Source: DATFVA01 sp963711455 (GTDB taxonomy: Bacteria; Bacteroidota; Ignavibacteria; Ignavibacteriales; Ignavibacteriaceae). Taken from it: DNA of 64,000 nucleotides. Each line of letters begins with the position of its first letter. Within the stretch, counting starts at the first letter, position 1. The position numbers and the translations under genes are program-made. This document shows positions 45,901 to 54,416 of this stretch, piece by piece. The stretch is taken from positions 310,001-374,000 of the forward strand of contig CAVQEH010000002.1 in assembly GCA_963711455.1 (NCBI GenBank), given 5' to 3'. The notes below the pieces were generated by a model. That model worked only from the letters and a program-made list of their open reading frames with translations. It ran no database searches and was not told the DNA's origin.

Positions 45901-46274
45901 TTAGAATAAAAAGATTTACAAATTTTTCTCTTCTATTAAATCTTTTTTTCCCCGTAATTATTTTTATTATTTATTTTTTCAGCCTCATTGCTCTGCCGGT
46001 TTTCATTTCCTGGCTGGCTGGCTGGCTAATTGTTTTTATTGGTTTTGTATTTGAATTGTTGCTCACTCAAAGAGGGCTTACTAGAAACGATAAGTCATTT
46101 ATTCGTAACGTGTTAGGGGCAGTAATGGTGCGGTTATTCCTAACCCTTCTCCTGGTTTTTATTTCCCTTCGTTTCTTGGAATTAAATCAGAATAACTTTA
46201 TATTTTCAACCTTCTTTTTCTATATTTTTTATTTAATTATTGAGATTTTTTATCTGAATTTTAGAAATAGTTAA
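45897..46274 (+). CDS. AtpI-like membrane protein of the ATP synthase operon
   Basis: A 125-residue protein with four predicted membrane helices and few charged residues, except a loop of TQRGLTRNDKSFIRN between helices 2 and 3. The layout matches the AtpI (subunit I) family, and the position between atpZ and atpB is where atpI is normally found. Sequence similarity alone is weak, so the call rests largely on position. It may aid c-ring assembly. Confidence 0.6.
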   Translation: MIRIKRFTNFSLLLNLFFPVIIFIIYFFSLIALPVFISWLAGWLIVFIGFVFELLLTQRGLTRNDKSFIRNVLGAVMVRLFLTLLLVFISLRFLELNQNNFIFSTFFFYIFYLIIEIFYLNFRNS

Positions 46275-46282
46275 TTCAGTTT

Positions 46283-47125
46283 ATGTTCTATAATGCGATT
46301 GATACTCTAAGTGCGGTAGATACTTTGAAAACTGCCGGAGGTAGTGATAGCGGTTGGATTTTACATCATGTAATGGATTCCCATACCTTAGATTTTGAGC
46401 CTTTTTTTTCTATTCAATTACCTCATTTTGAATTATTTGGTATCGATATTTCTATTACCAAGTACATTTTTTTCATGTGGATAGTAGCACTTATTCTGTT
46501 TGTTACTCTCTATATAGTTTCAAAAAAATATAAAAATTCTCTAATTCCCAGGGGAATTTCAAACGTTGTTGAAATAACGGTTCTTTTCGTTCGTGATGAA
46601 ATTGTTAAACCAACAATCGGAAAAGGTTACGAAAAATTTCTACCTTATCTGCTTACAGTTTTCTTCTTTATTCTTCTAAGCAATATTTTCGGTTTAATTC
46701 CTTATGCTGTTACCGTTACCGGTAATATTGCTGTAACAGCTGCACTTGCAGTTATTTCTTTTGTGGCAATTCAATTCGGTGGAATAAGAAGCCATGGTAT
46801 GTTTAAGTATTTTAAAGGGTTAGTACCTTCCGGTATGCCGCCTTGGATTTTAATAATAATTATTCCCCTGGAAATACTGGGACTGTTTACAAAACCATTT
46901 GCTTTGTGTATTCGTCTTTTTGCAAATATGATTGCCGGGCACGTCGTTATTCTTTCGTTGCTTGGCTTAATATTTATTCTGCAGACAGCTTTGGTTGCCC
47001 CAGTATCAATAGCTTTTGCAATTTTTATTTACCTGCTTGAATTACTTGTTGCTTTAATTCAGGCTTATATTTTTACAATATTAACATCCTTGTTTATAGG
47101 GATGGCTGTTCATCAGGAACACTAA
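46283..47125 (+). CDS. atpB: F0F1 ATP synthase subunit a
   Basis: A 280-residue membrane protein with five to six helices. The essential stator arginine is Arg211 in FALCIRLFANMIAGHVVIL; the last helix has LLVALIQAYIFTILTSLF with the conserved Gln. The N-terminal 50 residues (HHVMDSHTLDFEPF) are periplasmic and typical of the long Bacteroidota/Chlorobiota forms. The protein forms the two proton half-channels beside the c ring. It lies eight bases after the AtpI-like gene. Confidence 0.95.
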   Translation: MFYNAIDTLSAVDTLKTAGGSDSGWILHHVMDSHTLDFEPFFSIQLPHFELFGIDISITKYIFFMWIVALILFVTLYIVSKKYKNSLIPRGISNVVEITVLFVRDEIVKPTIGKGYEKFLPYLLTVFFFILLSNIFGLIPYAVTVTGNIAVTAALAVISFVAIQFGGIRSHGMFKYFKGLVPSGMPPWILIIIIPLEILGLFTKPFALCIRLFANMIAGHVVILSLLGLIFILQTALVAPVSIAFAIFIYLLELLVALIQAYIFTILTSLFIGMAVHQEH

Positions 47126-47168
47126 TTAGTCTATAATTTATTTACTTTAACAATCAGGAGAAATTAAT

Positions 47169-47390
47169 ATGGATTTAGCATGGTTGGGCGCAGGTATTGG
47201 CGCCGGAATAGCCGTAATTGGTGCAGGTCTCGGTATTGGTAAGCTTGCTGGTTCTGCTCTCGAAGCTATGGGGAGACAACCTGAAGCTGCAGGTGCAATA
47301 AGAACCGCAATGATTATTGCTGCTGCACTTATTGAAGGAATTGCATTCTTTGCTCTTGTTATCTGTATTTTATTAGCAGTGAAAGCTTAA
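47169..47390 (+). CDS. atpE: F0F1 ATP synthase subunit c
   Basis: A 73-residue hairpin of two helices. Helix 1 is Gly/Ala rich (GAGIGAGIAVIGAGLGIGKLAGSALEAM); the polar loop is GRQPEAA; helix 2 carries the ion-binding Glu56 in AALIEGIAFFALVICILLA. The residue after the glutamate is Gly and no Ser-Thr pair is present, so the motif looks like the proton type rather than the sodium type. CAGGAG upstream at 47155-47160 is a good ribosome binding site. Confidence 0.95.
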   Translation: MDLAWLGAGIGAGIAVIGAGLGIGKLAGSALEAMGRQPEAAGAIRTAMIIAAALIEGIAFFALVICILLAVKA

Positions 47391-47433
47391 TTCCGGTTCA
47401 TTCGGTAATTTAAATTAAATCAGGAAAGAATAA

Positions 47434-47970
47434 ATGTTAACAGGATTCATTTTATCAGTTCTTGCTTTAGAGGAACATGGCAGTCTGATTAGCGTTAATC
47501 CGGGACTGATTTTCTGGACTGTGATTACTTTCGTTGTTTTGCTGATTGTTCTGAAGAAGGTTGCATGGAAGCCGATTCTTGCTGCTTTAGATCAAAGGGA
47601 AGCTGCAATTAAGGAATCACTTGAAAAAGCTGAGAAGGCCAGGGAAGAAGCTCAGAAGGTTCTGGATGAAAACAAATCTAATATAGCTAAAGCCGAAGAA
47701 GAATCTAAGAAAATTATTGACCAGAGCCGTGCTTACGCCGAAAAGTTGAAGGACCAGTTAATCAGAGAAAGTAAAGAACAGGCAAAAAAAATAGTTGATG
47801 ATGCTGTAGATGAAATAGAGAGAAAGAAAGACGCGGCTTTTAACGATTTGAAAAACCAGGTGGCGGAAATTGCTATAAATGCTGCTGAAAAGATTCTTAA
47901 GGAAACGCTGAATAAAGAATCAAATAAAAGGATTGTGGATAAATATATAAGCGATATTTCCAGGAATTGA
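47434..47970 (+). CDS. atpF: F0F1 ATP synthase subunit b
   Basis: A 178-residue protein with one N-terminal membrane helix (LIFWTVITFVVLLIVLKKVAWKPILAALDQRE) followed by a long charged helix (about 50-150) that dimerises as the peripheral stalk: SLEKAEKAREEAQKVLDENK and further heptad-like Glu/Lys segments. The C-terminal part IAINAAEKILKETLN contacts subunit delta. The length is typical. The stop is two bases before the atpH ATG. Confidence 0.93.
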   Translation: MLTGFILSVLALEEHGSLISVNPGLIFWTVITFVVLLIVLKKVAWKPILAALDQREAAIKESLEKAEKAREEAQKVLDENKSNIAKAEEESKKIIDQSRAYAEKLKDQLIRESKEQAKKIVDDAVDEIERKKDAAFNDLKNQVAEIAINAAEKILKETLNKESNKRIVDKYISDISRN

Positions 47971-47972
47971 AA

Positions 47973-48528
47973 ATGGCTGATTACAAAGTATCATTAAGGT
48001 ATGCGACCTCACTTTTAGATTTAGCAGTTGAAAAAAATATGCTGGATACTATTTCAGGTGATATCGAGCTTGTTGTGAATGTTCTGGAAAAAAGTCCTGA
48101 CTTAAAAAGAGCAATGGAAAGTCCTGTAATAAGACCTGAAACAAAATCCTCAATTCTTGATGAAGTTCTTAAATCCCGGTTAAATGGTGAAACAATGCAC
48201 TTTATAAGGTTTCTCGTTAAGAAGGGAAGAGAAAATCTGCTCGGAGAAATAGCAGCAAAATTTCTAGAATTGAAAGATGAAAGATTAGGCATTGTTAATG
48301 TTGATGTTCAGACCGCATTTGAATTAACCGATGAGCAAAAGAATAATTTGCAAAGCAGGATTGAAAAGATGTTAAACAAAAAAGCCCGTTTCAGAATTGA
48401 AATTCATCCCGAAGTTGTCGGCGGGTTTATTGCAAAAGTAAATGATACAGTTTATGATGCTTCTATTAAACATCAGTTGGAAACTTTAAAAGCAGCAGCT
48501 GCTGAAAGGCGGTGTTGCATTAAATTAA
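47973..48528 (+). CDS. atpH: F0F1 ATP synthase subunit delta, probable 3' frameshift
   Basis: Subunit delta connects the b stalk to the top of F1. The frame from ATG 47973 shows the OSCP fold landmarks: YKVSLRYATSLLDLAVEK, ESPVIRPETKSSILDEVL, FLVKKGRENLLGEIAAKFLEL, and the C-terminal region FRIEIHPEVVGGFIAKVNDTVYDASIKHQLE. The uninterrupted frame runs on to 48542 with an unusual tail (ERRCCIKLILEF). Removing one A from the AAA at 48505-48507 gives EGGVALN and a stop at 48526-48528, the ordinary kind of delta-subunit ending, for a 184-residue protein. I take that as the likely real end. A TTG two codons upstream is also in frame. Confidence 0.85.
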
Positions 48529-48557
48529 TATTGGAATTTTAAAAAGGAAGAATTAAA

Positions 48558-50108
48558 ATGGCTGAAGTAAGACCAGATGAAATATCTGCCATATTAAGAA
48601 AACAGTTATCAGGCTTTGAGAGTGAAATTGATATTTATGATGTCGGTACTGTCCTGCAGGTTGGTGATGGTATTGCAAGAGTATATGGTTTATCTAATGT
48701 AATGGCTAGTGAACTCGTGGAGTTCCCTAACGATGTCTTTGGTATGGTTCTTAATCTTGAAGAAGACAGCGTCGGCTGTGTTCTTTTTGGTGAATCTACT
48801 CTTGTAAAAGAAGGTGATACTGTTAAGCGGACCAAGAGAGTTGCCTCAATGCCTGTTGGTGATGAAATGCTTGGCAGAGTAATTACTCCGCTCGGTCTTC
48901 CTGTTGACGGAAAAGGTCCTATCAACACTAAAGATTTTTTGCCAATTGAAAGAAAAGCGCTTGGTGTAATTCAGCGTCAGCCCGTAAAAGAACCGTTGCA
49001 GACAGGTATTACTGCAATTGATGCAATGATACCTATCGGGAGAGGACAGAGAGAATTAATTATTGGCGACAGACAGACAGGAAAGACTGCAGTAGCAGTT
49101 GATACTATAATTAATCAAAAGTTTACTCATACAGAAGAATCGAAAAACCTTGGAATAAAACCTGTTTACTGTATCTATGTTGCAATAGGCCAGAAGAGTT
49201 CAACAATTGCACAAGTTGTGGCAAAATTAAACGAACAGGGTGCAATGGATTATACAACTGTTATATCTGCTGCAGCATCCGTGCCTGCCCCTCTTCAGTT
49301 TATTGCTCCTTATTCCGGTGCAACTCTTGGAGAATACTTCAGAGATAATGGTCGTCATGCTCTTGTTATATATGATGATTTATCAAAACAGGCCGCAGCT
49401 TACCGCGAACTTTCTCTATTATTAAGAAGACCTCCCGGACGCGAAGCTTATCCCGGTGACGTTTTTTATCTCCATTCAAGGCTGCTTGAAAGAGCTTCAA
49501 AATTAAGTGAAGATCTTGGTGGCGGAAGTTTAACTGCTCTCCCGATTATCGAAACTCAACAGGGAGACGTTTCTGCATATATTCCAACCAACGTAATTTC
49601 GATTACTGACGGGCAGATTTATCTTGAATCAAACCTGTTTAATGCGGGCGTGAGACCAGCGATTAATGTTGGAATCTCTGTTTCACGTGTTGGTGGTAAT
49701 GCACAGATTAAAGCAATGAAAAAAGTTGCCGGTACTTTAAAGCTTGAGCTTGCTCAGTACAGGGAACTTGAAGCATTCGCAAAATTCGGTTCGGATCTTG
49801 ATAAAGCTACTTTAAGAACTCTTGCAAGAGGTTCCCGGCTGGTTGAGCTATTAAAACAGGGACAATATGCTCCTGTTCCTATTGAACGACAGGTTATTAG
49901 TATATTCCTTGGAACAAACGGTATTCTTGACGATATACCTGTTGCCGATCTCAAACAATTTGAAAAAGAAATACTGGAATATATTGAAGTTAAATACAAC
50001 CAGGTTCTTGAAGCAATAAGAAAAGAGAAGCAACTTTCCGATTCAACTAGTGAAAGTATTAAAAAAGCAGCAGAAGAATTTAAAGCAGTATTTAAAAAGA
50101 GTGCTTAG
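48558..50108 (+). CDS. atpA: F0F1 ATP synthase subunit alpha
   Basis: A 516-residue protein with the N-terminal barrel (GIARVYGLSNVMASELVEF), the P-loop GDRQTGKT at residues 170-177, the signature SAAASVPAPLQFIAPYSGATLGEYF and VIYDDLSKQAAAYRELSLLLRRPPGREAYPGDVFYLHSRLLER, and the conserved arginine finger region NVGISVSRVGG. It binds nucleotide at the non-catalytic sites of F1 and supplies the arginine finger to beta. AAGGAAG at 48543-48549 precedes the ATG. Four bases separate it from atpG. Confidence 0.97.
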   Translation: MAEVRPDEISAILRKQLSGFESEIDIYDVGTVLQVGDGIARVYGLSNVMASELVEFPNDVFGMVLNLEEDSVGCVLFGESTLVKEGDTVKRTKRVASMPVGDEMLGRVITPLGLPVDGKGPINTKDFLPIERKALGVIQRQPVKEPLQTGITAIDAMIPIGRGQRELIIGDRQTGKTAVAVDTIINQKFTHTEESKNLGIKPVYCIYVAIGQKSSTIAQVVAKLNEQGAMDYTTVISAAASVPAPLQFIAPYSGATLGEYFRDNGRHALVIYDDLSKQAAAYRELSLLLRRPPGREAYPGDVFYLHSRLLERASKLSEDLGGGSLTALPIIETQQGDVSAYIPTNVISITDGQIYLESNLFNAGVRPAINVGISVSRVGGNAQIKAMKKVAGTLKLELAQYRELEAFAKFGSDLDKATLRTLARGSRLVELLKQGQYAPVPIERQVISIFLGTNGILDDIPVADLKQFEKEILEYIEVKYNQVLEAIRKEKQLSDSTSESIKKAAEEFKAVFKKSA

Positions 50109-50111
50109 TTA

Positions 50112-50996
50112 ATGGCTACTTTAAGAGATATAAAAACTAGGATAAAAGGTGTTCAGAGTACACAGCAAATAACAAAAGCCATGAAAATGGTAGCTGCTGC
50201 AAAACTCAGAAGAGCACAGGAGAATATTTTTAATGCCAGGCCATATGCAAGAAAGATTGCAGAAATGCTTTCGCATCTTGTAACTGATGAAGATATAGCT
50301 GCCAATCCTTTTATCTTTCAGAGAGAAATAAAAAATGTAGCTATTGTTATAGTTACCGCCGACCGTGGTTTGTGCGGTGCATTTAATACAAATATTATAA
50401 GGGAAACAGCCGCTATTGTTAGCCAGGAATATTCCGGTGGTTCCGCTGCCCCTCATATTTTCTGCGTCGGTAAAAAAGGATTCGAATTCTTTTCAAAAAG
50501 AGATTATGATGTAGTTGGCAAAAAAATCGGATTGTTTTCATCTCTTTCGTATGATGATGCTTTGAACATTACCAAAGAACTAATTGATGTTTATCTAAAA
50601 GGAACATTTGATAAAATTATTATTGTTTATAATGAGTTTAAATCTATAATCCAGCAAAAGATCGTTAAAGAACAATTTCTTCCTATCCCGATACAAAAGG
50701 ATTCATTGGAAGAAAGAAAAAATCAACCAAATTATATTTACGAGCCAGACCAGAAAGGGATATTCAACTATCTTCTTCCCAAACACTTAAAAGCCCAGAT
50801 GTGGCGGATTCTGCTTGAATCCAACGCTGCTGAGTTAGGCGCTAAAATGACTGCTATGGATAATGCAACTACAAATGCTAAAGAGCTTATCAGAACTCTG
50901 CAGATTAAATATAATAAGGAAAGACAGGCAGCCATTACAAAAGAAATTCTTGAAATTGTTTCCGGTGCAAACGCATTAAAAGAAAGTAATGCGTAA
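50112..50996 (+). CDS. atpG: F0F1 ATP synthase subunit gamma
   Basis: A 294-residue central-stalk protein. The N-terminal helix MATLRDIKTRIKGVQSTQQITKAMKMVAAAKLRRAQ and the C-terminal helix AAELGAKMTAMDNATTNAKELIRTLQIKYNKERQAAITKEILEI form the coiled coil inside F1; TADRGLCGAFNTNI is the conserved middle motif. The operon goes on to ffh; the genes for beta and epsilon are absent here and presumably lie elsewhere, as in Chlorobiota-group genomes. Confidence 0.96.
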   Translation: MATLRDIKTRIKGVQSTQQITKAMKMVAAAKLRRAQENIFNARPYARKIAEMLSHLVTDEDIAANPFIFQREIKNVAIVIVTADRGLCGAFNTNIIRETAAIVSQEYSGGSAAPHIFCVGKKGFEFFSKRDYDVVGKKIGLFSSLSYDDALNITKELIDVYLKGTFDKIIIVYNEFKSIIQQKIVKEQFLPIPIQKDSLEERKNQPNYIYEPDQKGIFNYLLPKHLKAQMWRILLESNAAELGAKMTAMDNATTNAKELIRTLQIKYNKERQAAITKEILEIVSGANALKESNA

Positions 50997-51033
50997 TTAG
51001 ATTAGGTTTGACGTATAAAAATATTGAGATATT

Positions 51034-52362
51034 ATGTTTGAAGACCTGACTCAGAAACTCGAATCATCTCTTAAAAAAATAAGAGGACAAGGAAAGTTAA
51101 CCGAGAAGAATATTTCCGATTCCCTAAGGGATATACGTCGTGTTCTTCTTGATGCAGATGTTAATTACAAGGTTGCAAAAGAGTTTATTGAAAATGTTTC
51201 TCAGAAAGCTCTTGGTAAAGAAGTAATCAATTCTATTACTCCGGGGCAATTAATAACTAAAATTATTTTTGACGAGTTAACCAATCTTTTCGGGAACAGC
51301 AACAGCGATATTAAAATAAATGGTTCCGGAATTACTACCATTATGATGGTTGGTCTTCAGGGTTCCGGTAAAACCACTTTCAGCGGTAAGCTGGCTAAGA
51401 GATTAAAAGAAAAAAAAAGGAAGATTTTATTGGTTGCTGCCGATGTATACAGACCGGCAGCTATAGATCAACTAAAAGCTCTCGGTGAACAAATAAATGT
51501 AGCTGTGTTTTCTCTTGAGGAAAGAAATGCCCGTAAAGTAGCAGATAATGCTTTAAAATTTGCAAAAGAGAAAAATTTTGATACATTGATAGTTGATACT
51601 GCAGGCCGTCTTCACGTAGATGAAGAAATGATGGCTGAAGTGGCAGATATAAAAAATCTGTTGAACCCGGATGAAATTCTTTTTGTTGTAGATTCAATGA
51701 CCGGGCAGGATGCCGTAAATTCTGCAAAAACTTTTAATGAAAAAGTTAATTATGACGGTATAGTTCTTACTAAATTAGATGGCGATGCGCGAGGAGGAGC
51801 GGCACTTTCAATTTGCCAGGTTGTGGGAAAACCCATTAAATTTGTAAGCAATGGGGAAAAATTAACCGATATAGAAGTTTTTTATCCTGAGAGAATGGCC
51901 TCCCGGATTTTGGGTAAAGGAGACGTTATCTCACTTGTGGAGAAGGCTCAACAGAGTTTCGATGAGAATGAAGCCGAACGTCTTGAGGAAAAATTAAAGA
52001 AAAATAAATTTGATTTTGATGATTTTCTTAAGCAAATTAAAGTCATCAAGAAAATGGGTTCTTTGTCATCCTTGTTGGGAATGATTCCGGGACTCGGATC
52101 TCAGGTTAAAAATGCCAATATTGATGATAAAGCGCTGGTAAAAGTTGAAGCAATTATTCAATCGATGACGGTTGAAGAACGTTCAACACCAAAATTGCTT
52201 AACGGCAGTAGGCGTAAAAGAATTGCAAAAGGAAGCGGTACATCTATTCAGGACGTTAACCGTTTAATAAAGCAGTTTGGAGAGATGCAGAGGATGATGG
52301 GTCAGATGGCAAGAAAAGGATTTGGCGGTGCGTCATCATTTAAGAATTTTAAATTTAATTGA
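51034..52362 (+). CDS. ffh: Signal recognition particle protein
   Basis: A 442-residue SRP54 GTPase. The N domain is helical (LESSLKKIRGQGKLTEKNI); the G domain has GLQGSGKTTFSGKLA near 107-121, ADVYRPAAIDQL, DTAGR near 188, and TKLDGDARGGAAL near 245; the M domain from about 300 carries LPGMIPGLG-like MIPGLGSQVK, RRKRIAKGSGTSIQDVNRLIKQF and the Met-rich MQRMMGQMARKGFGGA. It binds signal sequences emerging from ribosomes with 4.5S RNA and delivers them to FtsY. The RNA partner is not in this window. Confidence 0.96.
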   Translation: MFEDLTQKLESSLKKIRGQGKLTEKNISDSLRDIRRVLLDADVNYKVAKEFIENVSQKALGKEVINSITPGQLITKIIFDELTNLFGNSNSDIKINGSGITTIMMVGLQGSGKTTFSGKLAKRLKEKKRKILLVAADVYRPAAIDQLKALGEQINVAVFSLEERNARKVADNALKFAKEKNFDTLIVDTAGRLHVDEEMMAEVADIKNLLNPDEILFVVDSMTGQDAVNSAKTFNEKVNYDGIVLTKLDGDARGGAALSICQVVGKPIKFVSNGEKLTDIEVFYPERMASRILGKGDVISLVEKAQQSFDENEAERLEEKLKKNKFDFDDFLKQIKVIKKMGSLSSLLGMIPGLGSQVKNANIDDKALVKVEAIIQSMTVEERSTPKLLNGSRRKRIAKGSGTSIQDVNRLIKQFGEMQRMMGQMARKGFGGASSFKNFKFN

Positions 52363-52389
52363 TAGAGACTAAATCAGGAGGTCATAAAT

Positions 52390-52908
52390 TTGGCAGTTAA
52401 GTTAAGACTCAGACGTATGGGTAAGAAGAAACAACCTATTTATAAGATTGTTGCAGCAGATTCCAGATCCCCGAGGGATGGAAAATTTTTGGAATCTATT
52501 GGCTTATATAATCCTTTAACAAACCCTCATACGGTAAATATTAAAGAAGACAGAGCATTATACTGGTTAAATAATGGTGCACAGCCTACAGAGACTGTTA
52601 AAAGTTTATTGAGACAAAAAGGAATTACATTAAAAAGAGAATTATTCCGTAAAGGTCTTTCTGAAGATAAGATTCAGTCTGAACTAGAACAGTGGACTAA
52701 AATGCAGGAAGCAAAGCAGACAAGTAGAAATCAGGGAAAGAAAACGAAGAGTAAAACTAAAGATGCAGGTGAGGAAGCCAATGCTGCAAAGTCCGAAGGT
52801 GAAAATGTTACTCCGGAAAAGAACACGGAACAGGAAGTAGAATCTGAAAAAAGTACGGCAGAAGTAAAGGGCGCTGCTTCTGAAGAAAATACAGCCGAAA
52901 AAGAATAG
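52390..52908 (+). CDS. rpsP: 30S ribosomal protein S16 with acidic C-terminal extension
   Basis: The first about 80 residues are S16: VKLRLRRMGKKKQPIYKIVAADSRSPRDGKFLESIGLYNP and GAQPTETVKSLLRQKGI. The rest of the 172-residue protein is an extension of about 90 residues, first mixed-charge (Lys/Gln rich) and then acidic, dominated by Glu, Ala, Thr and Lys (EEANAAKSEGENVTPEKN). The extension is low in complexity and probably disordered. Start is TTG 52390, supported by AGGAGG at 52376-52381. S16 is needed for 30S assembly. The order rpsP-khpA-rimM-trmD-rplS is the widely conserved cluster. Confidence 0.93.
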   Translation: MAVKLRLRRMGKKKQPIYKIVAADSRSPRDGKFLESIGLYNPLTNPHTVNIKEDRALYWLNNGAQPTETVKSLLRQKGITLKRELFRKGLSEDKIQSELEQWTKMQEAKQTSRNQGKKTKSKTKDAGEEANAAKSEGENVTPEKNTEQEVESEKSTAEVKGAASEENTAEKE

Positions 52909-52980
52909 TCTTTCTCTAAAGCGTTTTCCCCGTACGATAATTCAAAAGCTCCCGTGCTTTAATATAGGAGGCTTCTTTCT

Positions 52981-53214
52981 ATGAAAGAATTCATCGAGTA
53001 TATCGCAAAACACCTGGTAGATAATCCGGAAAATGTCTCAATTGATGAGAAAGCTCCGGAAGAGAATAAAATAGTACTTTCTCTTAAAGTCCAGGCGGAG
53101 GATGTAGGCAAAGTAATTGGGAAACAGGGCAAAACTGCCCAGGCAATGAGAACTCTTCTTACTGCAATTGCAGCTAAAGAAGGGAAGAGAGCTATTCTTG
53201 AAATTCTGGATTAA
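52981..53214 (+). CDS. khpA: KH-domain RNA-binding protein
   Basis: A 77-residue protein of the KhpA (YlqC) family with a type II KH fold and the GxxG loop GKQG in VIGKQGKTAQAMRTLL. It binds RNA, often with KhpB, and influences cell length and translation in other bacteria. GGAGG at 52965-52969 is its ribosome binding site. It lies in its usual place between rpsP and rimM. Confidence 0.9.
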   Translation: MKEFIEYIAKHLVDNPENVSIDEKAPEENKIVLSLKVQAEDVGKVIGKQGKTAQAMRTLLTAIAAKEGKRAILEILD

Positions 53215-53225
53215 TATTTTTTAGG

Positions 53226-53741
53226 TTGAGTGAGTATTTTTTAATTGCAAGAATTACTTCTGCATCTGATAGAAAAGGATTTGTTAAGATTTTTTCTTAT
53301 TCCGATTTCCCCGAGCGGTTCTTATCGCTCAAAGAAGTATATATTGATTTCTTTGACATTAAAAAGAAATTTTTTGTAGAAGAAGTTAAGAAGGTAAAAA
53401 ACGATTTTTTTATCAGGTTCAAAAATTTTACTTCTGCATCAGATACAAAAATTTTGCTTGATAAGGAAATCTATGTGGATCAGAAAAATGTGGTTAAGCT
53501 TCCTGATAATGTTTACTTTATTCATGACCTTCTGAATTGTAAAGTATTCAGGAATGAAAAATATTTTGGTAAAATTTTAGATGTGTTGGCTTATCCTGCT
53601 AACGATGTTTATCTAATTGAAGATACGAATGGTCAGGAGATTCTTTTACCGGCATTGTCAGAATTGATTGAAAGTTTTGACTCTAAGCATAAAATGATGA
53701 TACTTAAACCGGGAGAAAGTTTCTATGAAGATGAGAATTGA
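53226..53741 (+). CDS. rimM: 16S rRNA processing protein RimM
   Basis: A 171-residue protein. The N-terminal RimM beta barrel begins FLIARITSASDRKGFVKIFSYSDFPERF; the C-terminal PRC-barrel contains DLLNCKVF, GKILDVLAYPANDVYLIE and QEILLPALSELIESFD. It assists late maturation of the 30S head and contacts S19. Start TTG 53226 gives the normal length, but TTAGG directly adjoins it, so the exact start is less certain. It overlaps trmD by 11 to 17 bases. Confidence 0.88.
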   Translation: MSEYFLIARITSASDRKGFVKIFSYSDFPERFLSLKEVYIDFFDIKKKFFVEEVKKVKNDFFIRFKNFTSASDTKILLDKEIYVDQKNVVKLPDNVYFIHDLLNCKVFRNEKYFGKILDVLAYPANDVYLIEDTNGQEILLPALSELIESFDSKHKMMILKPGESFYEDEN

Positions 53742-54405
53742 TATAATCTCTGCCGTTCCCGAAATTTTTCAGAGCCCTCTCGAGTATAGTATTTTGAAGA
53801 GAGCTCAGAATAAAAAAAAGGTAGAGATCATTGTTCATAACCTTAGAGATTATGCTTTTAATAAGCATAAACAGGTTGATGATAAACCTTTCGGCGGCGG
53901 CGCCGGGATGGTTCTTAAACCGGAACCGTTCTTTGAATGCATTGAGAAACTCCAGGAGGATCGGAGTTATAATCATATAATTTTTACTTCTCCGCGTGGT
54001 AAAGTGCTTAATCAGCAGACCGCAAACAGGCTATCGCTTGCTGAAAACCTGATGATAGTTGCCGGGCATTATAAAGATATTGATGAACGTGTAAGAGAAA
54101 AATTCGCAACAGATGAAATATCTATCGGGAATTTTGTTCTTACAGGTGGTGAACTTCCTGCACTTCTGATTGTCGATGCAGTTATTCGCCTTATTCCCGG
54201 AGTTCTTAATGATAGTGAGTCTGCCCTTAATGATTCATTCCAGGATGGAGAAAGAATTGAAGCTCCATCTTATACAAGACCGGCAGAATACCGCGGGATG
54301 AAAGTTCCTGAAATTTTATTATCTGGAAATGACAAAGAAATTAAAAATTGGAAAGAAGAGCAGTCAAAAATTTTAACTGCGAAATGGAGAAATTATAATA
54401 ATTAG
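53731..54405 (+). CDS. trmD: tRNA (guanine(37)-N1)-methyltransferase
   Basis: A SPOUT-fold methyltransferase of 224 residues from ATG 53731 (226 if the upstream ATG 53725 is used). The sequence begins MRIDIISAVPEIF and has PFGGGAGMVLKPEP, TSPRGKVLNQQ, AGHYKDIDERV, ISIGNFVLTGGELPALLIVDAVIRLIPGVL (the trefoil knot) and SFQDG with PEYTRP-like PSYTRPAEYRG. It methylates G37 next to the anticodon to prevent +1 frameshifting. Length and motifs are normal. Confidence 0.95.
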   Translation: MRIDIISAVPEIFQSPLEYSILKRAQNKKKVEIIVHNLRDYAFNKHKQVDDKPFGGGAGMVLKPEPFFECIEKLQEDRSYNHIIFTSPRGKVLNQQTANRLSLAENLMIVAGHYKDIDERVREKFATDEISIGNFVLTGGELPALLIVDAVIRLIPGVLNDSESALNDSFQDGERIEAPSYTRPAEYRGMKVPEILLSGNDKEIKNWKEEQSKILTAKWRNYNN

Positions 54406-54416
54406 CGGAGAAAAAA

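Noticed and set aside
52909..52980. AAAGC/GCTTT hairpin between rpsP and khpA as a terminator.
   Set aside because: A five-base stem with no T tract, within a cluster that is generally co-transcribed.
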